DNA from: JAFGSZ01 sp964492185 | GTDB taxonomy: Bacteria; Bacteroidota; Bacteroidia; Bacteroidales; UBA10428 | Direction of reading: 5' to 3' | Length of the DNA: 7,562 nucleotides | Assembly (NCBI GenBank): GCA_964492185.1 | Contig: CAZBJH010000145.1 | Span: forward strand, 1-7,562 | Part shown: positions 1 through 6,647 of the stretch, piece by piece | Numbering within the stretch: the stretch's first letter is position 1 | Layout: every line of letters begins with the position of its first letter | The notes under the pieces: generated by a model | What the model was told of the DNA's origin: nothing | Seen by the model: the letters and a program-made list of their open reading frames with translations, nothing else | The model's database searches: none | Made by a program: the position numbers and the translations under genes

Positions 1-3000
1 GGAATGGTGAATATTTATGATGGATCAAGCTTTTTATATTTGCATTATAGTAATCAAAAAGCATATTCACTAAGTAATTATTACGGTTGGCACACTACTT
101 ATATTGATAAGGCAGATAATATATGGCTTAAAAATCAGTATAAACTTTATCTTTTTGATGTAAGAAAAGAAAGGTTAGTGACCAATATCGATAGCATATT
201 TGATACTTATGGAATCAAAGGCCGGGTGACTGATTTTATTATGGACTCAGAATGTAACTCCTGGTTCATAACAGATAAGAACGAACTTTTATTAAAAAAA
301 AGCCATAAAGAAAAGGCTGTTTTGTTTATTCCTGATGTTTTAGTGACCAATTACTCCGACGATCAACTAATTGACATCGAAATAGTTAATAAGGAATTAT
401 TTCTTTTTTATAAATCAGGAATAATGGTTTGCTATGATATTAATACACATGAAGAAATATTCAGGGATATCCCATATAAAAATAACATAAATAAATACTC
501 CTTAACCATTGCTGTTCTGCCTTATAATGAGTATTTGTACCAGGTACGAAACGGCCAGGAAAAGGGATTATCAGCACGATATAATATTAATACACGAAAT
601 TGGGATAAAATTATTGAAACCGACGATTGCTGGCAAAATACCTTAACCATAGATAGTAAAGGAAATTGCTGGATTAGCTCCTTTCAGGGACTATGGCTGA
701 TAGACAAAAACCTGAAAAACAAACGGCTTATATCACCAATCCAACTGATTGATGGCCGTTTGTTTGAAACAGAGATCACTACACAATATAATGATAATAA
801 CGGTGGATTATGGGTAGGTTCTATTAATAGAGGGCTTTTGTATTATCATCCGGACAGGTTCAAGTTTCGTAATTTCGGGCGTACATTATTTAAGCTACAT
901 GATAATGAAAAACTGCGGGTTAATGGTTTTTCAGAAACAAACAACATCGTATTTGTTGGTACACAAAACGGATTATACCAGTATAGTAAAAGTACAGAAT
1001 CATTGGTTCCTGATAAGCGGGTACCTGTAAACACAACATGTAACATGTTGTTTAAAGATAGTAAACAACAGACTTGGTTATGTACCCAATACAATGGGCT
1101 ATATAACATTTCCAATGCAAACATTAAACATTATAGCAAACCCGTTTGTTGCCAGTATATCTTTGAAGCATTAGATGGCCATTATTACGTATGTACCGAT
1201 AACAGTTTCGGCATTCTCAAACCCTCGACAGGTAGTTTTGAAAGAATTGAAACATCCTCCGGGCAAAACCTGGGTTATACTTATTATTTAATACAATTTG
1301 GGAAAAACAAGCTAATAGGTACCTCTATGGCTGGGTTGTTTATTTATGATTGTATCGATAAATCTATTTCTTTTCCTGATAGGGAAAATGAAACTATATT
1401 TCAACATGATAACTATATGTATCATAGTATCTACATTGATAGTCGGGGTCTTATATGGTTTGGCACTCAAGACGGGCTTTATGTTTATGATTCTACTGCC
1501 AACAGTACTCAATCTTTTTACGAAAAAGACGGATTGGTTAACAATGCTATACGTTCGATAATCGAAGACAACATTGGAAACGTATGGGTATCAACTTCTA
1601 ATGGGATTACTTGTATTGAAATTTCGGGAAATAAAACAAATTACCATTACTCCTTTGTAAATTATAATCACTACGACGGGGTGATTAAAGCCGAGTTTTT
1701 ACCAAGATCAGTTTATAAAACATCTGATAATCATCTTTTATGGGGAGGTTTGGATGGTTTTAACGAATTTGACCTAAACCGGATCAATTCGTCAAAACAA
1801 CAGCTTTCGAGACCACTAATTACCAGGTTCATGCTTTTTGGTACTGAAATTAAAGTAGGTGAAAAATATAACGGAAATATTATCCTCAATCAATCAATCA
1901 GCACAACAAAACAAATTGACCTGAAACATTTTCAAAACTTTGTGAGTTTCGATTTTTCTGCTTTAAACTACGTGAATCCGGCACAGACATATTATAAATA
2001 TATGCTTGAAGGAATAGATGTTACATGGAACGAGGTAAGTTCAACAAATGGGATTGGCCATGCAAATTATACCAATTTACATCCAGGGACTTACAATTTA
2101 AAAGTATATGCTGCTAATAACAACCGAAATTGGGGTGATAGGTGTGCGGAAATTACCATTGTGGTGCATCCCCCAATCTGGAAAACACCATTAGCATATT
2201 TTATTTATATCATCCTGTTTCTGGGTGTTTTTTCATATATAATATATACGTATTATAAATGGAACAAACAAAAAATTATAAAAAAACAAAAAGACGAGCT
2301 GGACCAAATGAAATTATCCTTCTTTACCAACATTAGTCATGAGCTAAAGACACCGCTCACACTGATATTAACGCCACTTGATTCGATTATAAAAAAACTT
2401 AACGATGAGTTATTAAAGAAACAATTAACGGGTATATATTATAATGCCAAAGATTTATTGGAACTTGTTAATCAGCTTATCGACTTTCGCAAACTGGAAA
2501 TGAATGGAGAAAGACTTCAGTTAAGCTACTGCGATGTTGACGAATTCCTTGAAGAACTGGTCCATCCTTTTGAAGAATTGGCTAATGAAAAGGGAGTAAA
2601 GTTTATTTATAAAGTTGGTGATAAAAACTTACTTGCATTCCTGGATAAGAGTAAATTACAAAAAATAATAAACAACCTTCTTTCAAATGCATTAAAATTT
2701 ACTCCCAGAGGAGGAGATGTAGAACTAAGCTTATACAAAGTTTCGCCAGGCAATGATAGTAAATCTAAAATTGCTATTCAGGTTTCCGATACGGGATGTG
2801 GAATTCCGGAAAATGATCTTTCTCACATTTTTGACCGATTTTATCAATGCAAACAAAATAACCAATCTACCGGGAGCGGAATAGGTCTTCATTTGATTAA
2901 AGAATTTGTTCAAATGCACAATGGAAGCGTTGATGTAGAAAGCCGGTTAGGCCAGGGAAGTACGTTTACAGTTGAGATACCGGCTAATTTACAATCAATT

Positions 3001-3798
3001 GAAGAAAAGGGGCTAAGCACAGTGAGAAGGACAAAAAAACATACTGTCAAAATTTTACTTGTTGAGGACAACGAAGAGTTTAAAACATTACTGTACAATG
3101 AACTATCAGAAAACTACAAGGTTATTACGGCATCTAACGGTGTTGAAGGATTGCTTAAAACCAGGGAGGAACATCCCGATCTGGTTATATCCGATATTAT
3201 GATGCCCAAAATGTCGGGGATTGAATTTTGCGACAAACTAAAGAATGACATACATATATCTCACATTCCTGTAATTTTTCTTACGGTCAGGGCTTCTGAT
3301 GACATTCAGCTTGAAGGTTTTAAGGTAAGGGCAGACGCGTATATAACCAAACCATTCAATATGGAAATTCTTCAGCTCAGGATACAAAACCTTATTGAAC
3401 AACAGAAAAAATATAAAGAACTTTTTAAAAATGCCATTGTGTTAAACCCAGGTACTTTTACCTTCACCGATATTGACCGGGATCTTATTAAAAGGGCACT
3501 TACTCAAATTGAAAAAAACATAGATAATTCTTCTTATTCTGTTGAGCAATTAAGCAGCGATTTGTTTATGGATCGTACAGGGCTCTATCGTAAAATGATA
3601 GCCATTACCGGGCAAACACCAACTGATTTTATACGTTCTGTCAGGTTGAAAAAGGCAGCTCACTTATTGGAAAATGGTCAGCCCGTTTATGAAGTTTCTG
3701 AAAATGTTGGGTTTGGCTCTACCAGTTATTTTATAAAATGTTTTCGGAATGAATTTGGAATGAAGCCCTCTCATTACAAAAATAAAAAATTAACGTGA
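1..3798 (+). CDS. Hybrid two-component system sensor kinase/AraC-type regulator (HTCS), 5'-partial
   Basis: One-protein signalling system of the Bacteroidota type that senses a ligand in the periplasm and activates transcription in the cytoplasm, usually of a glycan utilisation locus. The frame is open to the first base. The first in-window ATG (position 4, 1264 codons) has no signal peptide and falls straight into propeller sequence, so the true start is upstream. Numbering from that ATG: Reg_prop-like propeller blades over about residues 1-600 (clear blade motifs near 214-235, 262-283, 348-369, 477-498, 519-539); Y_Y_Y domain about 645-722; membrane helix about 729-750; DHp with H-box NISHELKTP, phospho-acceptor H779; HATPase with N-box INNLLSNALKF (N895), G1 DTGCGIP (929-935) and G2 GSGIGL (957-962); receiver with acidic pair E1021/D1022, phospho-acceptor D1064, T1094 and K1116; AraC HTH about 1165-1264. 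All catalytic residues are present, so it looks functional. No SusCD-type target follows; the inducing ligand is unknown. Confidence 0.96.
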   Translation, partial: GMVNIYDGSSFLYLHYSNQKAYSLSNYYGWHTTYIDKADNIWLKNQYKLYLFDVRKERLVTNIDSIFDTYGIKGRVTDFIMDSECNSWFITDKNELLLKKSHKEKAVLFIPDVLVTNYSDDQLIDIEIVNKELFLFYKSGIMVCYDINTHEEIFRDIPYKNNINKYSLTIAVLPYNEYLYQVRNGQEKGLSARYNINTRNWDKIIETDDCWQNTLTIDSKGNCWISSFQGLWLIDKNLKNKRLISPIQLIDGRLFETEITTQYNDNNGGLWVGSINRGLLYYHPDRFKFRNFGRTLFKLHDNEKLRVNGFSETNNIVFVGTQNGLYQYSKSTESLVPDKRVPVNTTCNMLFKDSKQQTWLCTQYNGLYNISNANIKHYSKPVCCQYIFEALDGHYYVCTDNSFGILKPSTGSFERIETSSGQNLGYTYYLIQFGKNKLIGTSMAGLFIYDCIDKSISFPDRENETIFQHDNYMYHSIYIDSRGLIWFGTQDGLYVYDSTANSTQSFYEKDGLVNNAIRSIIEDNIGNVWVSTSNGITCIEISGNKTNYHYSFVNYNHYDGVIKAEFLPRSVYKTSDNHLLWGGLDGFNEFDLNRINSSKQQLSRPLITRFMLFGTEIKVGEKYNGNIILNQSISTTKQIDLKHFQNFVSFDFSALNYVNPAQTYYKYMLEGIDVTWNEVSSTNGIGHANYTNLHPGTYNLKVYAANNNRNWGDRCAEITIVVHPPIWKTPLAYFIYIILFLGVFSYIIYTYYKWNKQKIIKKQKDELDQMKLSFFTNISHELKTPLTLILTPLDSIIKKLNDELLKKQLTGIYYNAKDLLELVNQLIDFRKLEMNGERLQLSYCDVDEFLEELVHPFEELANEKGVKFIYKVGDKNLLAFLDKSKLQKIINNLLSNALKFTPRGGDVELSLYKVSPGNDSKSKIAIQVSDTGCGIPENDLSHIFDRFYQCKQNNQSTGSGIGLHLIKEFVQMHNGSVDVESRLGQGSTFTVEIPANLQSIEEKGLSTVRRTKKHTVKILLVEDNEEFKTLLYNELSENYKVITASNGVEGLLKTREEHPDLVISDIMMPKMSGIEFCDKLKNDIHISHIPVIFLTVRASDDIQLEGFKVRADAYITKPFNMEILQLRIQNLIEQQKKYKELFKNAIVLNPGTFTFTDIDRDLIKRALTQIEKNIDNSSYSVEQLSSDLFMDRTGLYRKMIAITGQTPTDFIRSVRLKKAAHLLENGQPVYEVSENVGFGSTSYFIKCFRNEFGMKPSHYKNKKLT

Positions 3799-3832
3799 GT
3801 TCGATATAAATTTAAAATGTTAATGCTCTTGA

Positions 3833-4130
3833 TTGATCAACAATCTGCAGGTTCAAGGAAAGTTTTCGTTGCGGGATCCTGGAGGAACCCTGTCCGAACG
3901 ACGACGAAGGAGGAGTGAGTTTGGGTTCCGCGGGGAGAAAACCTTCCTTGAAATCTTACGCGATTTTTCTGAGACGGGTCCTGCTACTGCAAAACTTTAT
4001 GCTGGTTTTAAGGAAAGTGGGTTTCGCGGAACAACGGCTCCATCTGACTGGAGCAGGGTAAAAAAATATCCGGATTAGCTTCGCTGAGCTCCCTCCGGTC
4101 GGATTACAAATCCGGATGAGCTGTGTGACA
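3833..4130. repeat. Hairpin-rich, relatively GC-rich intergenic block, probable dispersed repeat
   Basis: This stretch is visibly richer in G+C than the flanking genes and full of short inverted repeats: 3884-3890 with 3923-3929 (GGAACCC/GGGTTCC), 4037-4042 with 4049-4054 (GCTCCA/TGGAGC), and 4100-4105 with 4109-4114 (CGGATT/AATCCG around a 3-base loop). A plus-strand frame from 3833 to 4078 could encode 81 residues, and a minus-strand frame from 4195 to 3956 could encode 79. Neither shows a domain I recognise, a convincing ribosome site or a sensible composition (the plus frame has a run of five arginines). I read the block as non-coding repeat DNA of the kind scattered through Bacteroidota genomes. 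A small unrecognised gene at 3833-4078 cannot be excluded. The repeat status is inferred, since only one copy of this block lies in the window. Confidence 0.35.
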
Positions 4131-4215
4131 TAACAGAGCTTATCATAAATAACGTAAGTTTCTGACGGTAGCATCCTTTCCAGATCAACCAACAACAGAA
4201 CGGGACTCCGCCTTC

Positions 4216-4271
4216 AGGATTTTCCGTTAAGAAAAATCAAGGTGATCACCTTGATTTTTTAGGAAAATCCT
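4216..4271. terminator. Nested palindrome, possible bidirectional terminator
   Basis: The core at 4232-4259 is a perfect 28-base palindrome (14-base arms meeting at a central GATC at 4244-4247), with an A-tract on its left and a T6 tract ending at 4260. It is enclosed by a second perfect 10-base inverted repeat, 4216-4225 (AGGATTTTCC) with 4262-4271 (GGAAAATCCT). As RNA either strand would form a stem ended by a U-run, so it could terminate transcription from both sides. It lies over 400 bases after the HTCS stop codon, far for a dedicated terminator, and directly abuts repeat copy A. It may therefore be part of that repeat rather than a gene's own terminator. Confidence 0.5.
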
Positions 4272-4350
4272 ATCAGCGGCGGCGTTTTTTGCTTACTTAT
4301 TTTCGCTGTAGCAAAAAAGTAAGTCGAACCGCTTGGGGAGCGGTTCGAAA
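4262..4350 (+). repeat. Structured interspersed repeat, copy A
   Basis: Matches the reverse complement of 6128-6259 in several ordered blocks: TCAGCGGCGGC (4273-4283 against 6237-6247), GCTGTAG (4305-4311 against 6207-6213) and a 19-base stem-loop with only two differences (AACCGCTTGGGGAGCGGTT, 4327-4345). It folds into two hairpins. The first, 4292-4323, pairs CTTACTT with AAGTAAG and continues inward with two single-base bulges to a TGTA loop. The second, 4324-4333 with 4339-4348, is a perfect 10-bp GC-rich stem with a TGGGG loop. No T-run follows the second stem, so it is not a standard terminator. The similarity of structure as well as sequence to copy B supports a real repeat family. Function unknown. 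Confidence 0.7.
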
Positions 4351-4521
4351 CAATTGGCCCTTTGAAGGCATATATAATAACAATGCTATTCTATATAAGA
4401 GCCTCGGGCCAGATTATATTATTAATTATCAATGCATAAGGCTCTAAAAAGGACCGTTTCAAGAGCTTACAACAACCGTTTGGCGGTCATGCTAAAAGAC
4501 TTCACAATTTAAAAATGAGAA
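4351..4521 (+). promoter_or_regulatory. AT-rich leader upstream of the flavin/GNAT gene
   Basis: This 171-base stretch must hold the promoter of the downstream gene unless that gene is transcribed from further up. I found no good TAnnTTTG -7 element with a TTTG -33 element. It contains a 7-base inverted repeat, 4398-4404 (AGAGCCT) with 4439-4445 (AGGCTCT), enclosing an AT-rich 34-base loop, which could be a weak 5'-UTR hairpin or protein site. No Shine-Dalgarno-like sequence precedes the ATG; the bases before it are A/T-rich, which is common in Bacteroidota. Confidence 0.25.
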
Positions 4522-5550
4522 ATGAGAAAAGTAAACCAGGAGATAACCGATAAATCTATACTTGAAGAAATATTAATTCATTCCAAAATTTGCAGGATTG
4601 GGATGATAGATAAAGGATTGCCATACATTTTACCTTTTAACTATGGTTACAGGGATAACCATATTTATATTCATTGTGCCGAAAGTGGTAAGAAGACAGA
4701 CTTACTGATAAAAAATCCGGAAGTTTGCTTTGAGATTGAGGAGATAGCGGATATTGTTAAAAATGAGAAAGCCTGTAAATGGGCAACAACATACCGCTCA
4801 ATAGTGGGGTACGGAAAGATTGAGGTTCTTACCGATTTTGTTCAAAAGCAACAGGGACTTGAAATAATTATGGCCCACAATGGTGCACCTGATTTGATTG
4901 ATTTTGAGGCAAAACAAGTAGATTCCGTACTGATCCTGAAATTAATAATTCATTCCTTAACAGGTAAACAATCAAGCAATTGGGATAGGGTCAGCAATCC
5001 GGAGCCTTTTAATCCTGAAACCAAACGGTTAGCACTTACAGAGATAAAGATCGAGGATATAAACGATATTCATATACTAAATTCAATTCCTGAAGTTGAC
5101 GAATTTAATACCCTTGGAATCCCTAAGACAATTAAGGATACTGAGAAGATCTTTATTCCCCTGATTAATGCACAACAAAAAAAAACAAGAGACTCTTACA
5201 CATGGAAGATTACTTTAAAAGAAACAAATCAATTTATCGGAATGGCAGGATTTACTCTGTCAAACGATAAATTTAAACTTGGTGAAATATATTATAAGCT
5301 TCATCCTGATTACTGGGGGAATGGATATGCAACAGAAATAGCAAAACAATTGGTTAAAACTGGATTTGATGATTTTGATCTGCAAAAAGTCGAAGCTGGC
5401 GTAGCTACAGAAAATATTAAATCAATAAGAGTACTTGAGAAAATTGGAATGACAAGAGAGGGGCTTAGACGGAAAATATTACCAATCAGAGGAGTATGGA
5501 AGGACAATTATCATTATGCGATTGTGAAAACAGATAAAAGAAATTACTGA
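4522..5550 (+). CDS. Bifunctional flavin-binding split-barrel (PPOX/Nim-like) and GNAT N-acetyltransferase fusion
   Basis: A 342-residue cytoplasmic protein with two domains and no signal peptide or membrane helix. Residues about 8-155 resemble the pyridoxamine 5'-phosphate oxidase-like FMN-binding split barrel (Pyridox_ox_2/NimA type): a CRIGMID strand, then LPYILPFNYGY (33-43), IYIHCAESGKK (48-58, likely flavin-phosphate contact), the VCFEIE strand, and a YRSIVGYGKIEVL segment. Residues about 165-342 resemble RimJ/RimL-type GNAT transferases: an LGEIYYKLHPDYWGNGYATE segment around 253-272 (acetyl-CoA loop WGNGYA), then N298, S301 and R303 of the conserved helix and EKIGM (306-310). Family knowledge suggests a flavin- or heme-related redox or binding role plus acetylation of a small molecule or protein N-terminus; the substrates cannot be read from sequence. 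The ATG at 4522 was chosen because the ATG at 4515 is in another, quickly closed frame. The gene stands alone between inverted repeat copies A and B. Confidence 0.93.
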   Translation: MRKVNQEITDKSILEEILIHSKICRIGMIDKGLPYILPFNYGYRDNHIYIHCAESGKKTDLLIKNPEVCFEIEEIADIVKNEKACKWATTYRSIVGYGKIEVLTDFVQKQQGLEIIMAHNGAPDLIDFEAKQVDSVLILKLIIHSLTGKQSSNWDRVSNPEPFNPETKRLALTEIKIEDINDIHILNSIPEVDEFNTLGIPKTIKDTEKIFIPLINAQQKKTRDSYTWKITLKETNQFIGMAGFTLSNDKFKLGEIYYKLHPDYWGNGYATEIAKQLVKTGFDDFDLQKVEAGVATENIKSIRVLEKIGMTREGLRRKILPIRGVWKDNYHYAIVKTDKRNY

Positions 5551-5586
5551 ATAATAAAGTGCGAAACGCTATCCGTCAGCCTGTAT

Positions 5587-5610
5587 TAAAACCTGAATTT
5601 ATCAGTTTTA
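5587..5610 (+). terminator. Weak AT-rich hairpin after the flavin/GNAT gene
   Basis: Starting 37 bases after the stop codon, TAAAAC (5587-5592) pairs with GTTTTA (5605-5610) and TGA (5594-5596) with TCA (5602-5604), with one bulged C and an ATTTA loop. The 3' arm supplies a short T-run. The stem has few G-C pairs, so termination would be weak; the call rests mainly on its location. Confidence 0.25.
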
Positions 5611-5749
5611 TATATATAGTTAAGGAATCAATGTTTACTTTTTCCTGTATGCTGTGTTTGATATTTTAACGCTATATAATGTTTTACACCCCTGATCTTT
5701 CCCTAACATTTTTTTATGATGAAATTAAACACAATATAAAAAATATAAA

Positions 5750-5959
5750 GTGGAATTCAAAATTTATGTGTTCAGTCAGGGTAATAACCGTTCACAAACT
5801 TAACTTTTTCCGGTTAGACATGGGGAAAGTATGTCTTCCGACAATGAAGTCCGCACAATTAATGTGTTTATCAATAACTTGAATTTGTATGATTACGGAT
5901 TTAAGGTTGCATTTACTGGCTGTGTGCTTTGGAATGTTGTACTTACTTGTGGCAGGTAA
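5750..5959 (+). pseudogene. N-terminal relic of an IS1182-like transposase
   Basis: One plus-strand frame starting at a GTG (5750) reads through QGNNRSQT, an in-frame TAA at 5801-5803, LFPV, then SSDNEVRTINVFINNL and YDYGFKVAF, ending at TAA 5957-5959. The order (short basic start, QGN-R-Q, an LFP motif, a DNxVRxI-xFxxxL helix, then GFK) is what I recall for the amino end of IS1182-type DDE transposases in Bacteroidota. Recognisable similarity runs to about 5917. The stop after 17 codons and the absence of the remaining roughly 400 residues, including all DDE catalytic residues, make it a dead fragment. A 67-codon frame ending at 5882 overlaps it in another phase and is an artefact. IS terminal inverted repeats were not found. 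The family label is from memory; that it is a transposase start is more certain than which family. Confidence 0.55.
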
Positions 5960-5995
5960 AGTGCATGAGACTGGAAGTTATAAAGCCCGAAAGTA

Positions 5996-6130
5996 TCAAA
6001 AAGTTATACCGATGAATATGAGATCATCGAGCTGGGCGGAATTTTTCTTCCATTGCATGAATCTCTGTTCAAGTAAATCATGTTGCTTATCCATAGGCAT
6101 ATTTACTACCTCTTCGAGTGCCAGGTATTT
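5996..6130 (-). pseudogene. C-terminal relic of a SpoIIE/PP2C-type serine phosphatase
   Basis: The minus-strand frame ending in TGA at 5998-5996 encodes 44 residues containing MPMDKQHDLLEQRF, W, and SAQLDDLIFIGI. This matches the extreme carboxy end I know from bacterial SpoIIE-family PP2C phosphatases: a helix of the form PM--Q---LE--F--W--, a Q-DD pair (the late metal-binding aspartate region) and a final hydrophobic IGI strand. The frame continues upstream without a start codon into repeat copy B and meets TAG at about 6199, so the rest of the phosphatase (normally well over 200 further residues) is missing. It lies tail-first against the transposase relic, with an unassigned gap of about 35-80 bases between them. 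Interpreted as a gene tail left after repeat-associated rearrangement. Confidence 0.6.
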
Positions 6131-6259
6131 CGAACCGTTCTCCAAGCGGTTAGATTTACTTTCTTTTACTCCCCTGGCGGGTCGTGAGACCGCCTTCGGC
6201 TAAGTTCTACAGCAAAAAGAAAGTAAACAAAAAATTGCCGCCGCTGACAGAAATTTTCT
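6128..6259 (-). repeat. Structured interspersed repeat, copy B (inverted relative to copy A)
   Basis: Read on the minus strand this follows copy A block by block: GCGGCGG core, GCTGTAG, the AAGTAA arm and the AACCGCTTGG-GAACGGTT stem-loop. It differs by an insertion of about 39 bases at 6168-6206 inside the loop of the first hairpin. The outer arms remain perfectly paired, TTTACTTTCTTTT (6155-6167) with AAAAGAAAGTAAA (6215-6227), 13 bp. The inserted segment has its own stem, GGCGG-TC (6176-6183, one bulge) with GACCGCC (6188-6194), around a GTGA loop. The second stem-loop keeps a 5-base loop and pairs through one wobble. Conserved pairing despite sequence drift suggests selection or replication of a folded form. 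Confidence 0.7.
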
Positions 6260-6275
6260 ATAGACATGCAGAATA

Positions 6276-6367
6276 GTGTCGGGTGAGTCTTTTCTCTAAT
6301 TTTAGGGTATTTAAACGGAACAGGATTCTGCAATAATTGAGAGCATGTAAGGCCCCCATGGTAATCC
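6276..6367 (-). repeat. Direct repeat DR1, upstream of copy B
   Basis: Ungapped hand alignment with 7250-7341 gives about 73 identical positions of 92 (roughly 79%), including GTGTCGGGT, AGTCTTTTC, and ATTGAGAG. Read on the minus strand, an ATG at 6381 opens a frame (MKKK...GGLTCSQLLQN) that enters the repeat and runs on through copy B to 6166, 71 codons. The second copy opens a similar short frame. The long frame is probably accidental beyond the repeat because it passes through a hairpin repeat. Function unknown. Confidence 0.7.
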
Positions 6368-6381
6368 GCCTTTTTTTTCAT

Positions 6382-6647
6382 TCGAATATATTTTAATTAA
6401 GCTATTAGTAATTAATTTGTTATTTCACTTAATCAATGCCTCTGGTATTTGTTACCTCGCAAATTAATAATTTAATAAGGTGCTCGGTGAACCCTCATCC
6501 CTACATAATAAGTTCTTAGTATATATTCATGTCCTTTTGTTTTTGTACTATTTAAATTAAATACCTTAAGGATGAGGGTTTCATGTGTTTAAACAATTGG
6601 TAAATAACTGATTATCTACCAATTAAAATGGACCAAGCTGCAGGTTG
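6382..6647. other. Gene-free AT-rich spacer with a widely spaced inverted repeat
   Basis: No coding frame is convincing here. The spacer contains an 11-base perfect inverted repeat, AACCCTCATCC (6490-6500) with GGATGAGGGTT (6570-6580), 69 bases apart and extendable by two more pairs outward with one bulge. Such spacing is too wide for an ordinary operator or terminator and could mark the ends of a tiny element of about 95 bases or a long-range RNA fold. The A+T-rich interior has no open frame. Confidence 0.4.
6595..6624 (-). terminator. Possible terminator of the lipoprotein gene
   Basis: Perfect 8-bp stem AATTGGTA (6595-6602) with TACCAATT (6617-6624) around a 14-base loop, beginning 23 bases past the lipoprotein stop codon in its direction of transcription. 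On the minus strand it is followed by GTTTAAA, only a short T-run, so it is a weak candidate. Confidence 0.3.

Noticed and set aside
846..1124. Minus-strand open frame of 92 codons inside the HTCS gene
   Set aside because: It lies entirely opposite strongly conserved propeller coding sequence and shows no domain or plausible start region.
1346..1561. Plus-strand open frame of 71 codons in another phase of the HTCS gene
   Set aside because: It is wholly internal to the propeller-coding sequence, and its hydrophobic look is a by-product of AT-rich codons read out of phase.
3956..4195. Minus-strand open frame of 79 codons
   Set aside because: It overlaps the hairpin-rich block with no family resemblance and competes with an equally poor plus-strand frame.
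4397..4446. AGAGCCT/AGGCTCT inverted repeat as a riboswitch
   Set aside because: Only a 7-bp stem with a long AT-rich loop; no known riboswitch core can be recognised, so it is only mentioned within the leader.
5889..6203. Plus-strand open frame of 104 codons
   Set aside because: It runs antisense through the phosphatase relic and into hairpin repeat copy B, both better explained otherwise, and has no recognisable protein features.
6166..6381. Minus-strand open frame of 71 codons as a real gene
   Set aside because: Its first part lies in direct repeat DR1 and the rest translates the repeat copy B hairpin. The DR2 counterpart stops after 27 codons. Kept only as a note on the repeats.
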